Below, one piece after another: positions 1 to 11,452 of a DNA stretch of 52,005 nt. The translations under genes and the position numbers were made by a program. Below the pieces are notes generated by a model. The model was not told where the DNA came from. It worked only from the letters and a program-made list of their open reading frames with translations, and did not search any database. This DNA is from Rhizopus sp. PT2906 (taxonomy: Eukaryota > Mucoromycota > Mucoromycetes > Mucorales > Rhizopodaceae): assembly GCA_025529335.1 (NCBI GenBank), contig JAMYHX010000299.1, forward strand, positions 1-52,005, given 5' to 3'. Each line of letters begins with the position of its first letter. The stretch's first letter is position 1.

Positions 1-361
1 CAGCTTTAAAGAATCATTTGTCAAAATGGATGCACTTTCAACGTCGTTCGTCATCTGAGGATCATGAAGATGAGAGTTGTACTATTCAAGTTGGATCTAG
101 AGTTAAGTTGTATAAACGCCCGATGCCCATCATTGGTGTCGTAAAGTATAAAGGTCCTGTCTGCTTTGATCAAGGCGAATGGTTGGGTATCGAACTGGAT
201 TCGAGAGGTATAAGAAAAAAAAAATTCATGCAACTTATTAATTTTTTTTTTTTTTTTTTTCAGTTGGAAACACGGACGGATCTATACAAGGTAACCATTA
301 TTTTCAGACCAGTCCTAATCGTGGTTTATTTGTTAAAATGGAAGATGCCGTACTTGTTTAA
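1..361 (+). CDS. CAP-Gly domain protein, C-terminal part (5' end outside window)
   Basis: Two exons are visible. The first runs from the window edge, where the leading cag could be an intron acceptor, to 207. The second runs from 264 to the TAA at 359-361, after a 56 nt intron with a long T-run before its CAG. Joined, they give a CAP-Gly module: VGSRVKL, GVVKYKGP, W-L-G-I-E-L-D, then a GNTDGS segment in the place of the usual GKNDGS, and a closing GLFVK. CAP-Gly domains bind the C-terminal EEY/F tails of tubulin and EB proteins, so a microtubule or dynein-related role is likely. The domain lies at the extreme C-terminus, as in TBCB or some kinesins; which protein this is cannot be told without the missing 5' part. 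It converges with the next gene, with only 8 nt between stops. Confidence 0.8.
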
Positions 362-369
362 TAAATGTA

Positions 370-2017
370 TTATCCTTTATGATTACTGATCAATACGGGT
401 GTAATCCTTTTCTTGTTTTCTTGTTTCTTTCCATCCATGAATGTCGAAATCAACGTGGGCGCAATCCTTCGTTTCTTGGTCATGTCCAAGTTCTTGACGG
501 GAGGTTCAACGCGTTTCTTGGGAGCAATATCCATCATCTCGACATCCTGTTCAGACACACGCTCGACTTGTTTTTCATGTTTAACACCTAATTCTTGATC
601 TGAAAAGACAATGGTGGAGCAGTACCCGTCTGCGGACGAAAACATGAGGATCGACCCGTCGTGTGACCAAGCGAGGTCCGTGATCGGTGCAAAATGCATC
701 CCCGAAATGGCGCATATCGGTCGTGTTTGCTGGGTATCATAAATATAGACAGAGTCTTGAGTGGCAGAGGCATAGAGCATACGGTACGGTAGAGCAAATG
801 CCGATGGGAAATTGCTTCTTTTCTTGAATAATGTCGTGCACCATCGGATCGCAATGGACGGTTTGGGATAATTGCCGATGAGTCCGATAGGTTGCTTACC
901 ACTAAAGACAATTAGATTGGCCTATACAAAAAAAGATTTTTTTTTTGTTACCTTTGTAGCATGTTGCGAGCATAGATATAGGCACAGTTTTGTAAATCTT
1001 CTTCTTCACTTGACGTATCCGTCTTGTTTAATCCGGCTGGTGTGATCAATAGTCCACCATCAGGACTAAACGACAGTCGCCTGAAAAACGAAACCAAGTT
1101 CTCATCATGGTACAGTCGAAAGGTCGATTCCTGAGACTTTTCCAGCTTGGTGAACTTTTTTGGTGAACTAAAGATGATCTTGTTGTTCTTTTTGGTGTAG
1201 GGATATATATTCACCGATCGATCACTGCTTTGGGTTGCAACGAATTGGCCAGATGGGTCCCATGAAACGCCTTGGACGTAGTGCGTGTGATCGGTGATGA
1301 CATGAATACATGCCTCTAGAGATCATATTAGTTTTACTATTCCAATCTTATTTTTTCCCCCTTTTTACTTTCTGATAAACTCCACACGCGTGCCGTGTTG
1401 TCAATAGAAGCTGTAATAAAGTATCGTCCACAAGGAGACCAAGCTAGATCGTAAATTTCCTTATTATGTCCACTACAAGATGTCAATAAGGGGAGGGTTA
1501 TTAGAGATGTATACTTACTAAAACATATGAACCACAGACCACGTCTCTTTTTCATACTCGCAATGATCATTCATTTCAGGTAATAATTTCCAAATGATAA
1601 TACACGTATCTATATATATATATATAAAGTATGAGTTGGTTGAATCGCTTAATGTATAAATGAATCTTACCATCGCCTGCAGATGCAAGATAATCGCCTT
1701 GAGGTGAAAATCGAACCACATTCACAGGTGCAGAATGTCGTTTAAGTTCTGATAGAAAATCAATATGTACAGGCAACGAATCGACCAGTTGCTTTGAATC
1801 TTTTATTTTGACATCAACTGCATTATGAGGTCGTTTTTGAATGCTCCAAATCTAACAGGGGTAAACATTATATATATATGTTGAATCTCTTTTCATGTCT
1901 TACTCGAATGGAACAATCTGCTCCTGCTGTAGCATATCTTAAACTGTCCAAAGAGAAATCAATCGAATAGATGGCCTGTCCGTCATGCCAATTAATTTCC
2001 AATGTTTTTGCAATCAT
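370..2017 (-). CDS. CAC2: Chromatin assembly factor 1 subunit B (p60/Cac2), WD40 protein
   Basis: Multi-exon minus-strand gene, ATG at 2015-2017, TAA at 370-372. The reading starts MIAKTLEINWHDGQ and passes through WD40 blades such as HSAPVNVVRFSPQGDYLASAGDG and EIYDLAWSPCGRYFITASIDNTARVW. It ends with a DTQQ...DLAWSHDG...SSADGYCS segment and a basic KKRITP tail. The DGYCS/DELG-like end and KKRITP are characteristic of CAF-1 p60 (CHAF1B/Cac2), which with p150 and p48 deposits H3-H4 on newly replicated DNA. Four or more short GT-AG introns are apparent, for example 1854-1903. The tail follows the family pattern. No break was seen. Its 5' end lies only 37 nt from the stop codon of the CSE1 homologue, in the same orientation. 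Confidence 0.9.
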
Positions 2018-2054
2018 TAAAAAGAGAGAAAGAAAGTTTTATTTAATTTACACG

Positions 2055-5000
2055 TCACAAGAATGGGACTTTGGCTTCTTCAAAGTATCTTGGTAAGTAA
2101 GTCATCGCTTCCTGAGACTGTCCAATCAGTGGCTTCAAAAGATCACGCTTAGCTTGTGGCAAACTTGCCAATTGAGTGGCAAGATAGATGTGGCTAGGAG
2201 GTAAGTCCTTGGTAGGGTCCTCAGGTACAGGATTGGCCGTGGCCAGTTTGGCAAATGACGTCTGGTACCCTCCTTCCTCTAGATCAAATGTATACAGCTC
2301 GTCCACCTCGTCCGCATCCACAGATAAAGGCAGTTCGAGTAATTTCAATAGGGCCAAGAGTGTATTTAACCATAACTGATTCACATAGGGCGCTTGGAAT
2401 ATCGCTTCAGAACGACACAACAAATGAATGATGCCAGCAGCGCCTGTTCTTCGTTCGACAGGTTCAACCAGTTTGCTCAAATCTGGAAGAACAAATAAAC
2501 TCATGATTTGTCCAAAGAGTCTAAAAAAGGGGGATGAGTCCTTGATCTCTTTTTGATCTTTTTTGTTTTACCCTGGTTGTAATCCTTCATAGACTCGAAT
2601 GATCGTATCAGGTCCTCCCATGTTTTCATTCAAGAAACACATTGTCATCCAGTTCGTAAACGTTCTCGTGAATCTATCAAACGCAATATGTTGTCCCTTC
2701 TTTTTGCTTTGAAGTCGCTTGAGTACATCAGAAAGTAATGCAGGCAAATATTTGCCCAGGATTTGTCTATTAAAAATGAATATACTATTATAAAACAATC
2801 ACATACACTTACATTGGCACACGAAGAGAAATCGTCTGTAACAAGAGCATGGCATACTGATCAAATTGACGTGAATAGACCAGTTTCTGTTGAAAGATAC
2901 CGAGGATGGGCTCCAGTTGGTTATTGGACAAAATCGTAGTAGCACCTTTATCGAGGTAGGCCTGAACCAATCGAACGAGAGCAGGAATATTTCCTTGTTC
3001 CCAAAGACCAGGATTGAGTACGGGCGTCAAAAGGGCGATATAAGAAGGAGTCAGTTCCGTACCCTTGTGCTGTTCCAAGAGTTGCGCCAACAACTGAAAG
3101 ACGTAGGGCGAGAATTCCTGGACGTCTTGGGACAGAATCGTCTGGAAGGGGCCAAAACACATATTTTCAAACTCTTCAAGAGCTGCAGGCGATGTGGGAC
3201 AGATGAATCGGATCAAGGCGCCAATGCTCTCAAAGATGTAGTGGTTGAATCGAGGGTTGCTTGGGTTCTTGCTGACGATTGATAAGATCTGAGTCAGTTT
3301 GCCCATGATCACATTCACATAGGGGATCATGTCGCTTCGGCTGATGATGATCACACGCATCACAGCTTTCATCAAATAATCGTTTTCTGATAACTTTTCG
3401 GGTGTCTGGCCTAGTTCGATCAATCTAAAGAGCTGTGAAAGAAGGGTTTCTGCATAGGGTTTGATGTCTTCCGAAGTAAAGCTGATAATAAACTATGAGT
3501 ACTGTGTATTTCAAACATTATACAACTTACAGCATCATCTTTCCTTGTCGAATGAACAGGATACGTTCGATAGCGATGGCAGCATAGGTATAGACGACAT
3601 AGTTGGATGATTCAAGGTGTTTGACAAGCAGAGGAAAGACGGTCAAGAGTTGTTCCTTTGTCAGCTGGTTTCTAAAGGTATACACGTATTTGATCGCATC
3701 TACTTTCAGGATGGGTAATTCGCTGTTGACATTAGACTGCAAATCGACGAGCACATGCTGAGAAAAGAAGTTGATCACGTCTACCAACGCGTTGACCTTG
3801 GTGACACCTTGTTGTGCTGTAGACGAAAGGGATGAGATGGCCACAGACACGAAAATGGCCGTGTTTTTGTATCTCCAGTTCATGGTTGGATTGCTGTTGT
3901 ACGTCATCAAGTAGTTGTAAATGTGCTCGCTCATGATCTTGGTCACTGCTGCCTCGTAACGTTCCAAGAGGCCCTTGATGAAATCAGCCGCAGCTCGACG
4001 ACGTGTATCCGTGTCTACACAGACGATTTAGTTAATGTATACACAGACATATAGAACTATACCTGATCCTTCCAAGTCTCTGCGGATGTATTCTATGGGA
4101 TTATCCTCGAACAGTTCCTCATCCACAGCTAGACAAAATAAGTTAAGGGTTTTTATATTTATGGGTGTACGTACTTCGAATAGCCATATTGGGTAACGCA
4201 ATCTTTTCACACATATTCTTCAACGCATCCTCATTGTCAAAGATAGGCTTGAGTGTTTCAAGTCGAACAAAGATGGTCAAGACAGAAAATGCTTTACAGA
4301 TCAACTAGAAACGAATCAGCACGCTCCCTGTATTTTACTTGCAAAACTTACATTATCGTATTTGATTTCATTTCCAGTGTTGGTCAGCAAATTGACAATG
4401 ATGGGTACAAAGGGTGGTAAGAGCTCATAAGATTCATCGTAACGAGACGCATAGAGTTCCAACACGGAGCAAATCTGGGTTCTGATCTGTTCCAAGGGCC
4501 CTTCTTCTTCTTCATCGTCTGTGGCCAACAGAGGGTTATGATAGATGAGGTATTTTTCAAACAAAGTCATAAATGCAGCCATATTGTCTTCAAAGAATTC
4601 GGGAAGGTCTTGACAGTTTAAGTCATAGAAGATCTTGATGAGCAAAATGAGTGAGCGTGACAAGATCTGAAGAGCGGCGAGATTATTGGCGTTTTCTTGG
4701 ATTAATTTGTCCGTGATCTAAAAGTATATTAGAAAAAGATTTCAATGATCCATTCTATATTTTACTTGGAAGAGTTGAAAGTAAGGCTCACAGAACAAGG
4801 TCAAGACATACTTGATATCTGCAAACAAATCATCACTTCTAAATGCCGATCTCCACCTACATAGTTCTTGTTAATGAATGAAATGATTGCTTTGTTTACA
4901 ATACCTCTTGAAAATTGAATGTGCTGTACTGAGAATACCGTTATTGACAATATAATCCGTAGCGCTAAGCTTTGAAATCAATTCCTACAATACATATGAG

Positions 5001-5531
5001 CTCTCTTTTGTTCATAAACGCGTCTTTTTATATATTTACAGGTAATAAACCTTCCCAACGATTAGGAAAGTCAGAAGAAGCAATCAATGTTAAAGCATCA
5101 CTGATTTGGTATTGAATCTTTTCAGGCACTGTAATCATGAGTTGAACGATTTGACTCTTGATTGCAATACGATCAGGTTCTTGAATGATATCAACAGCTT
5201 GGTCATTATCCTATACTATATGATTAGTTTTTCATACTAGAAACATTACAATATATTACAGGAACCCAGTGTCGTTTGACGTAATTCTTGAAATAAATGG
5301 CAGCAGCCATACGAAGTGTCCCATCCGCTGTTTCATCACTAATCAACTTTAATAGAACCAAAGGAAATCCGGGCTGAACTTCGACTTGTGATAAATTGAA
5401 AGCAGCTACAATGTCAAACGTCAGCATGTTGAAAGTCTTTTTTTTTTGTATTTCACACCTTCTTTTTGTGTAGTTGGGTTAAGTGTCTGTAATAATTGCT
5501 GCTTTAACCCTTCATACGTTTGATCAGCCAT
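2055..5531 (-). CDS. CSE1: Exportin-2 / importin-alpha re-exporter (CSE1/CAS)
   Basis: Long minus-strand gene with about a dozen short introns, ATG at 5529-5531 (MADQTYEGLKQQ) and TGA at 2055-2057. The N-terminal exons read PGFPLVLLKLISDETADGT and AAAIYFKNYVKRHW, the importin-beta N-terminal domain of CAS/Cse1, and then HEAT-like repeats. The C-terminal exons contain the conserved CAS block with FICPTSP and YSRQFDQYAMLLLQTIS. CAS/Cse1 binds RanGTP and carries importin-alpha back from nucleus to cytoplasm. The length of about 950 residues fits the family. Several exon ends are not fixed exactly, but no stop or frameshift forced by the sequence was seen. Confidence 0.93.
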
Positions 5532-6169
5532 CTTGTAAAAAAAAAAGAGAGAGAAAGAGACGTGGCTCAATAAAAGATTTTTCTGGATTAAAGGGATTTT
5601 AACCTAAAATTAAGACGGTCGGAAATAAATTATTTATTGTGGACACTTTTCATGATGACCAAGTCTGCTATTTTGATACATTAGCTGTGCAAATATATTT
5701 CTTGTGACACAGCATAATGTTATTGTTCGTCTATTGTTTCTCTACTTTTTTTACATATAATTTATCACGTAGTTGTGACTACTGTGATAAGTAGTTTTAA
5801 CTTGGAGAAATATAGAATACACGTAGATGGAATGAGTCTCTTTGTAGTCTTTTTATTAGAGTAAGAAATTCATCTTGTGAATTGTCTTAGATATGACGCG
5901 TCATCAACTACTTCAGATGCCGTGAATCAGTGTATTATGTTTATATTTAAGATGACTCTGGCTTGTGTACGAAATATATTGTTTGCCCTTCATTCTTTCC
6001 AATGAGGGCAGCAACCCTGTACTTATTTCAATCTTAACGGTGCATCTGGCGCAGTGCTATACGTCAGTAGGCTTCCTTTATTAGAACCCAGTGATATCGT
6101 ATCGATCGTTCCTCAAAAAAAGCTGCAATGGGGACATAAAGAATCATTTTTAATTAAACAGCTACAGCG
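5532..6169. other. Intergenic, promoter side of CSE1 homologue, with a dispersed-repeat piece
   Basis: About 640 nt without a convincing gene. The first 50 nt upstream of the CSE1 homologue are AG-rich. From about 5815 to 5990 the sequence matches, in the same orientation and with indels, the segment at about 14690-14935; the shared core includes gatgact-tggcttgtgtacgaaatata. This is a decayed dispersed repeat. Confidence 0.6.
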
Positions 6170-6703
6170 CTAATCATCATCTTCTTCTTCACTTTCGCTA
6201 CTGATTTCCTCTTCCATATCCCAAATGATATCTGTTATGAAATCACCAATGTTGATAACTTCACTTGCTTCATTTTGACAAAGGAACGAATCCATGGACT
6301 GCTTCTCCGTCATAAACTTCTTCTTGACGCCCTTGTTCATGTCCTGCAAAGAATGGTGCAAGTATTCAAAAAAGATTTTTATAAAGAGTGTCTTTATAAA
6401 TCCTAGTGTAACTTACTAACAGACACAAAAGTCCATTTCAGACTCAAGGTCTTTCGCCTTGCCGGGGAATTTCATTGAATGCCTGATTGCTGTTGCATAC
6501 AATTTTCTATCAGCGAGGTCGGCCTCACAGAGATGTGCCTCAAAGCCCACTATAAGCAGGTATAGCACCGTAGCCTTAATAATTTTCAAATATATTACTA
6601 AGAATGCCCTTGAAAGTAACAGCCACCTTCCTCTTGTCATTATGGTACTTGTATAGTTGTACACCAGAGCCAGATTCGCGAACAAGGAAGCAAGATCAAT
6701 CAC
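6170..6703 (-). pseudogene. Degenerate gene of a dispersed, lineage-specific family
   Basis: Two minus-strand reading frames, 6416-6703 (SLFANLALVYNYTSTIMTRG...AIRHSMKFPGKAKDLESE) and 6170-6361 (ending in a run of D and E), look like two exons of one gene. A donor (TTA|GTAAGT, near 6415) and an acceptor (TTTGCAG, near 6346) are present, but the joined phases give an immediate stop, so the copy appears broken. The composition is protein-like in both pieces. The family is not recognised; its setting next to dispersed repeats suggests a multicopy, transposon-associated gene. It may also be a badly modelled live gene. Confidence 0.4.
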
Positions 6704-6977
6704 GTATACGTATGATGAAACTTTATAGAGGATATTCCATTGGACAGACTTAGGTTAGAGAGTGTGAAACTGTAAAGTGATATCACAAGCAGTGCCTAGA
6801 GGAAGTGCTTGTAGCATTAGCCTATTTTTTGGTGCTTTTTTCTAGTGCATGTAGTGTATACACCTCATATGTGTGTTTGTGGCAGACATTCAGCCCTTGT
6901 GACTGTTTTCTAGGAAGGGATCAAAATCTGTGCTGTACCAATGACATTTCATTTCAATTTTTTTTTTTGTCTTTCTT

Positions 6978-8536
6978 ATGGTCAAATCAAACAGAGATCA
7001 GTGCTGTAAATGCAAAGTAGAAAAGCCTACGCTTCACATTAAGCAAGCCTACTATTGTCGGCAAGTAAACAAACACATATTCAAAAACAAATAATTAATA
7101 CTTTCTTTTATAGATCATGCTTCATGTATCAATATGTAGGAAAGTATAGATCTATCCTTATCCGACTAAGGCATGGCAGTAGAAAGAAGGGCAAAGTACT
7201 TTTAGCTTGCTCTGGTGGACCGTCATCTATATCCCTTGTCGACTTGACCAAGAACATTATGCACACTCTACCTAACGAAAAGAAAAAGATCCAAGTCGTA
7301 CCTGAAGCTGTCATCTGTCACATTGACGAAAGCTCCTTGTTTGACCCGATGGTAATAGAAATACGATAACTTTTTTTATATATATTAATTCCATTGTGTA
7401 GAGTGATTCTGCAGAAACATTACGTGCACGTATGAAGGAGCATTACCCCAATTTTGAATTTATATGTCATCCGATCGAAGACGTCTTTAGTCCTCAGTTT
7501 GTAAAGAATGTCAATTTTGATAAATACCTCAGCTCAGAAGGAACAGAGAATGGCGACTATGGTAAGATACAAATCATACTAAAAAGTAAAGAAATTAAAT
7601 GTATGTAGAGCATTGGGCCGAATACGCATACAAGACACCTTCAGTCGACCACAAAGAACAACTTCAATCATTATTCAATAGCATCAAAAAAACAACGGCT
7701 AAAGAAGATTTGCTGTGGCACATGAAGATGCAGATGCTTGTCACTGTTGCTCAGCGTGAGGGTTGCACTTATATCTTCTTTGCGGATTCAGCTACAAGAC
7801 AGGCCATCAAGATGATCTCTTGGACAGCCAAGGGTCGAGGCTACAGCTTACCTCTAGACATCAGTGTTGATAATGAGCAGACATTTGGTGTGGGTATCAT
7901 ACGACCTATGAAAGATATGCTGTCGAAGGAGGTTGGATTCTACAACTACTTTTCGGGTATTGACAAGCTCGTCATTCCTCCCTACAACTTTGGTACCATG
8001 ATGCCTGCCAAAACCTCGATTGATCGATTGACAGAAGACTTTATAAATGGACTAGAACGAGATTTCCCATCGACGGTCAGTACGGTCTGTCGAACGGTCG
8101 GCAAGTTGACGCCTTCAAAGGATATGAACTACAAGCAAACCTGTGCCATGTGTTTGATGTAAGCTTTATAACGGTTTTTTTTTTTTTTTTTAAAAAAAAA
8201 AACGAGACTAAGTCTATGTATAGGCCACGCCAAACAGGAATCGGGGAATGGAGAAAACACATTACGGTGACAGAAGTGCCTGGTGCAGATACTAAGCCTT
8301 CTGATGATGGATGCTGTGGTAATAGCCAATCATGTTCGACAACAAATGGCTGTAAGGGTAACAAAGTAGATATCAATCAGCATTTATGTTATAGTTGTCA
8401 AGTCAACTTTAAGGACTACAATGCGACAACTATTCAGCTACTACCACCCTATGTTGTAGAAAATACACAAGAACAAAGTCGAGACGAACGATTACTGAAT
8501 GAAATTAAAGATTTTTTAATTAATGATGATGAATAA
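6978..8536 (+). CDS. CTU2: Cytoplasmic tRNA 2-thiolation protein 2 (Ctu2/Ncs2)
   Basis: Five exons, ATG at 6978, TAA at 8534-8536. Introns: 7061-7113 (GC-AG), 7352-7401, 7562-7608, 8159-8223. The N-terminus has a CCKCK...YYCRSCF zinc-binding pattern. It is followed by KVLLACSGGPSSISLVDL, the PP-loop-like SGG(P)S motif of Ncs2/Ctu2, and later TAKEDLLWHMKMQM, FFADSATRQAIKM, RPMKDMLSKEVGFYN and FPSTVSTVCRT, all Ctu2 hallmarks. The C-terminal part has further Cys pairs (CYSC). Ctu2 with Ctu1 adds the 2-thio group to wobble U34 of Lys, Glu and Gln tRNAs. The start is set by the zinc-finger exon, in frame from 6978. The last intron contains a T-run followed directly by an A-run. Confidence 0.93.
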
Positions 8537-8600
8537 AACAAAGAAATTCTAAGTACACGAAAGAAGCGGTATAGATAAATACATTATATAAATATGAGGT

Positions 8601-11291
8601 TTAGGAATTGGTGGAAGTGAGCATCCAAAAGGGAGGCACGCCCAATCGTCCTTTGATCTTATCGTCATGCATTATTTTGAGAATATCATGTACAAGTTCT
8701 TCTTCTTCTAACGGTTCGGTACTCCATTGATCACCAAATAGACTCACATGTCGCTCGATCCATTCACGATCTTGTTCTGTTCTCGCCTTCACGCGGTCGT
8801 CTATCGGCGTTTTCTTCTCATGACTGTGACGGAACGCGGCCTGAGCCATGTAAGCCAGAGGTCTGAGGCGGGATCTGGCAAAGTCTGCATCGGCGGGTGA
8901 GAGTGTGGGCAGAACGTCTGCGTATGTTTGGAGATGCCGCACGACGGCGTGAGAGATTTGACCTTCGTTGGCTGCGGTGTAGTGCCAGATGTCTTTGGCG
9001 ATACCTGCGTTCTGGATGCCTCGGGCGAGTAGTGTCCAGTACTGAAGGTTGAGGGTCTGGTAATGAAGCAGTGCTCTCCACTCGACTTGATGGTCACTGC
9101 TACCGGATGATAACAGGCGAGTACGAGTGGACGTCTCTTCGTATGGCTGTGTGCCGTCTTCCTTGAACTGTTTGCCAATACGCATGCGGCATCGATTAGC
9201 AACACGCAAGAAAAGACGGACATCGTCTGTGAATGCTGCCATCGCTGTGACTTGAAGATCGTAAAGCACGCCGCGGTGATCTGTCATCTGAGCGAGATGG
9301 ATGCCGGTGGGCGAGGTGACGAGGTATTCCAAGAACTCGGCAGTGATCGCTTGTAGATCAATGTACTCTTTATGTGTAAGGACCTGCATCTTACGAAGCA
9401 GACGTATACAGTCAAGGAGAGATGAAAGATCAGTCTTGGTCAGATCAGAGGTGTTTAAGACCCGGCTGTTGCTGTACTTAGGCACTACATGAGGCACACG
9501 ACTGAGACTAGGGAACGAGTAACCTTGATCGGATAGAAAGTCCAAGAGATGACTGTCGTCTGGGATACGTCGCGCAGAGTTGTATTCATCTTCATCCTCC
9601 ACAGCGTATTCGTTCAAAAAATGCACGCGGATCAAGTTGGCTGCGCCTCTTCCATACTTTTCGTTACCGAGCAAGTACTGAGCCAGTGTCAGGATCGTCA
9701 CATTTTGCGAGAGTGGGCCCAGTTCGTCTTTTTCGGGTACGGTCTCGAATGGCATACCATCCTGTGTGGTGGAAGAGATAGGCGCCAGTCGCTGTTGGCT
9801 TCCTTCGAGCACCTCATTGGCAACCTGTTCAAGTCTTTCGACCGCCAATGTCACTTCCTTATGCTTCGTCCAGTAGTCATATCGTCTCTGATTGACGTCG
9901 ATCTCGTTGTACAGAAATAATTTGTCGTGGCGGAACGTACGACGCGCGATGGATTCGTCCAGGCTGTCCAGAGAGCTCTGGATCGCCAGTAATCGGTTGA
10001 ACGCTCGAATCGATGATGCTTCCTTTTTGTTTTCTTCCTGTTGAGGGTTTCCCGAGAACAGGCGGAAGACCCAGCCGATGTTCTTAAAGTTGCCCTTGTC
10101 TTTACTGTACGGACGCTCTGCTGGTTCCCAAGGTACTGTTGGTCGGTTCAGTCGACGGTTCTCTAGTGCACCTAAACGCCACAATAGTTCAAGCTACATC
10201 ATGTTAATCCTTTTTGTTTTGTGCATATTTTCTTTTATGTACCTTGCTTCTACGGCCGTAACGCATGTTGAGATTGTATTCTTCTGAAGCATCGTAACGA
10301 AATATGATCTGCGGTTCTTCAGGTGTCTTTGGCCTTTCGTCCAAATTGTTGAGCAGTACAGAGTTATTGAGCAATCGTGTCATGGGCACCACAAAATACT
10401 TGGTGTCCTTGCCATATTTTTCTAATTGAGTTTTAATCTCCTTGAACCCATTATTGCTCAGATAACAGTTTCCGTCAAAGGGCATGATCCATTTGGCGTT
10501 GGGTATGCTTTTACCGTGCTGGATAGCTGTGTTACGTCCACCGTTCTATAGATGTGTTATCGACAAGTGACAATATAAAGATGACAACTTACATTGTTCA
10601 TGGCATAAAGATTCTTTTTATGATAGGTATAATCCAAGGCTCGCAATTTGGCCACTTTAGAGTATCGTCTGTAATCGTCTGAGTGAAGAAAATCGGCATC
10701 TGGAAACGACTCGAGCTGAAAATCAAGTTGTTCATATTCCTTTTCGTCAAAGGGCACACGAATGTATTCCATGTTGTACCTGTCCAACAGCCGAATGATC
10801 GTCGCTTCATTCACAGGGTCGATAATACGGTTCAACACGAATATCTTGCGCGTGTTGGGGAAAGTCGGCTCGTGGTCCAGGATGAACTGTAGATTCGATA
10901 GGGTCTGACCTTCCTTGTGTCGTGGAGGCAAGTCGTTGCCAATGATACGATACAAGATCATTTGATCTCTCACCACTTCCTTTGAAGGTTCTCTTGAAAA
11001 TGAGATGAACGATTGATGGTCGTTGGTTTTGACAAATCTGAAAAAGGGAAGGTAGCCAAAAAGAAAGAGAAGGCCCAGAAAGACGAGAAATAGTTTTAAC
11101 CATTTGTTGTTGTTGTTGATGGTATTACTCTTTGATGGTTTATAATACTTTTTTTTTGAATCCCTCCTGGGTGATCCTAGTTCTAACAGCATCTCTGTAT
11201 GTGTCTGGCTTGGTTTTCTATGTTTTGGGATATATTCCCCATTCGATGTTCGATTACTATTTACATCATGTTTCAAAAAGGGTGGAAGCAT
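8601..11291 (-). CDS. Membrane-anchored protein with alginate-lyase-like domain
   Basis: Three exons, ATG at 11289-11291, stop at 8601. A basic cytosolic tail of about 65 residues precedes one membrane segment (LKLFLVFLGLLFLFGYLPFF), giving type II topology with a large lumenal or extracellular part. The first lumenal region (ILYRIIGNDLPPRH, RKIFVLNRI, GGRNTAI, WIMPFDGNCYLS) resembles glycosyltransferase-like modules. The C-terminal part matches the alginate_lyase domain (PF05426): TDHRGVLYDLQVTAMAAFT stands where NNHG-x-WYD-x-Q is usual, and LNLQYWTLLARG...DIWHY follows. In PL5 lyases the N and H of NNHG take part in beta-elimination. Here the first Asn is replaced, so activity on uronates is uncertain. 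Splice sites: AMNN|GTAAGT...TAG|NGGRN and RRSK|GTACAT...TAG|LELL. Confidence 0.72.
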
Positions 11292-11452
11292 ATCTTTTCG
11301 AAGGTGTGTATATCAAAAAGACAAACAGGCCAGATTAAGAAAGAAAAAAGAAAGAGAAATAGAGAGAGGAGAAGAGAGATAAAGAAAAGGGAGATTTTCG
11401 AGTCACAAGTCCCGTTTAACCAATAATTTTAATTAAGTATCTATTTTTATAA

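Noticed and set aside
8171..8205. T-run followed by A-run as a terminator or element end
   Set aside because: It lies inside intron 4 of the Ctu2 gene; similar T/A runs occur near 13605 and at the window end and look like ordinary low complexity.
8801..9223. Long minus-strand frames inside the alginate-lyase-like gene
   Set aside because: They are in other frames of the same strand as a 527-codon exon with clear domain features; composition is Ser/Arg/His-rich as expected of a shadow frame.
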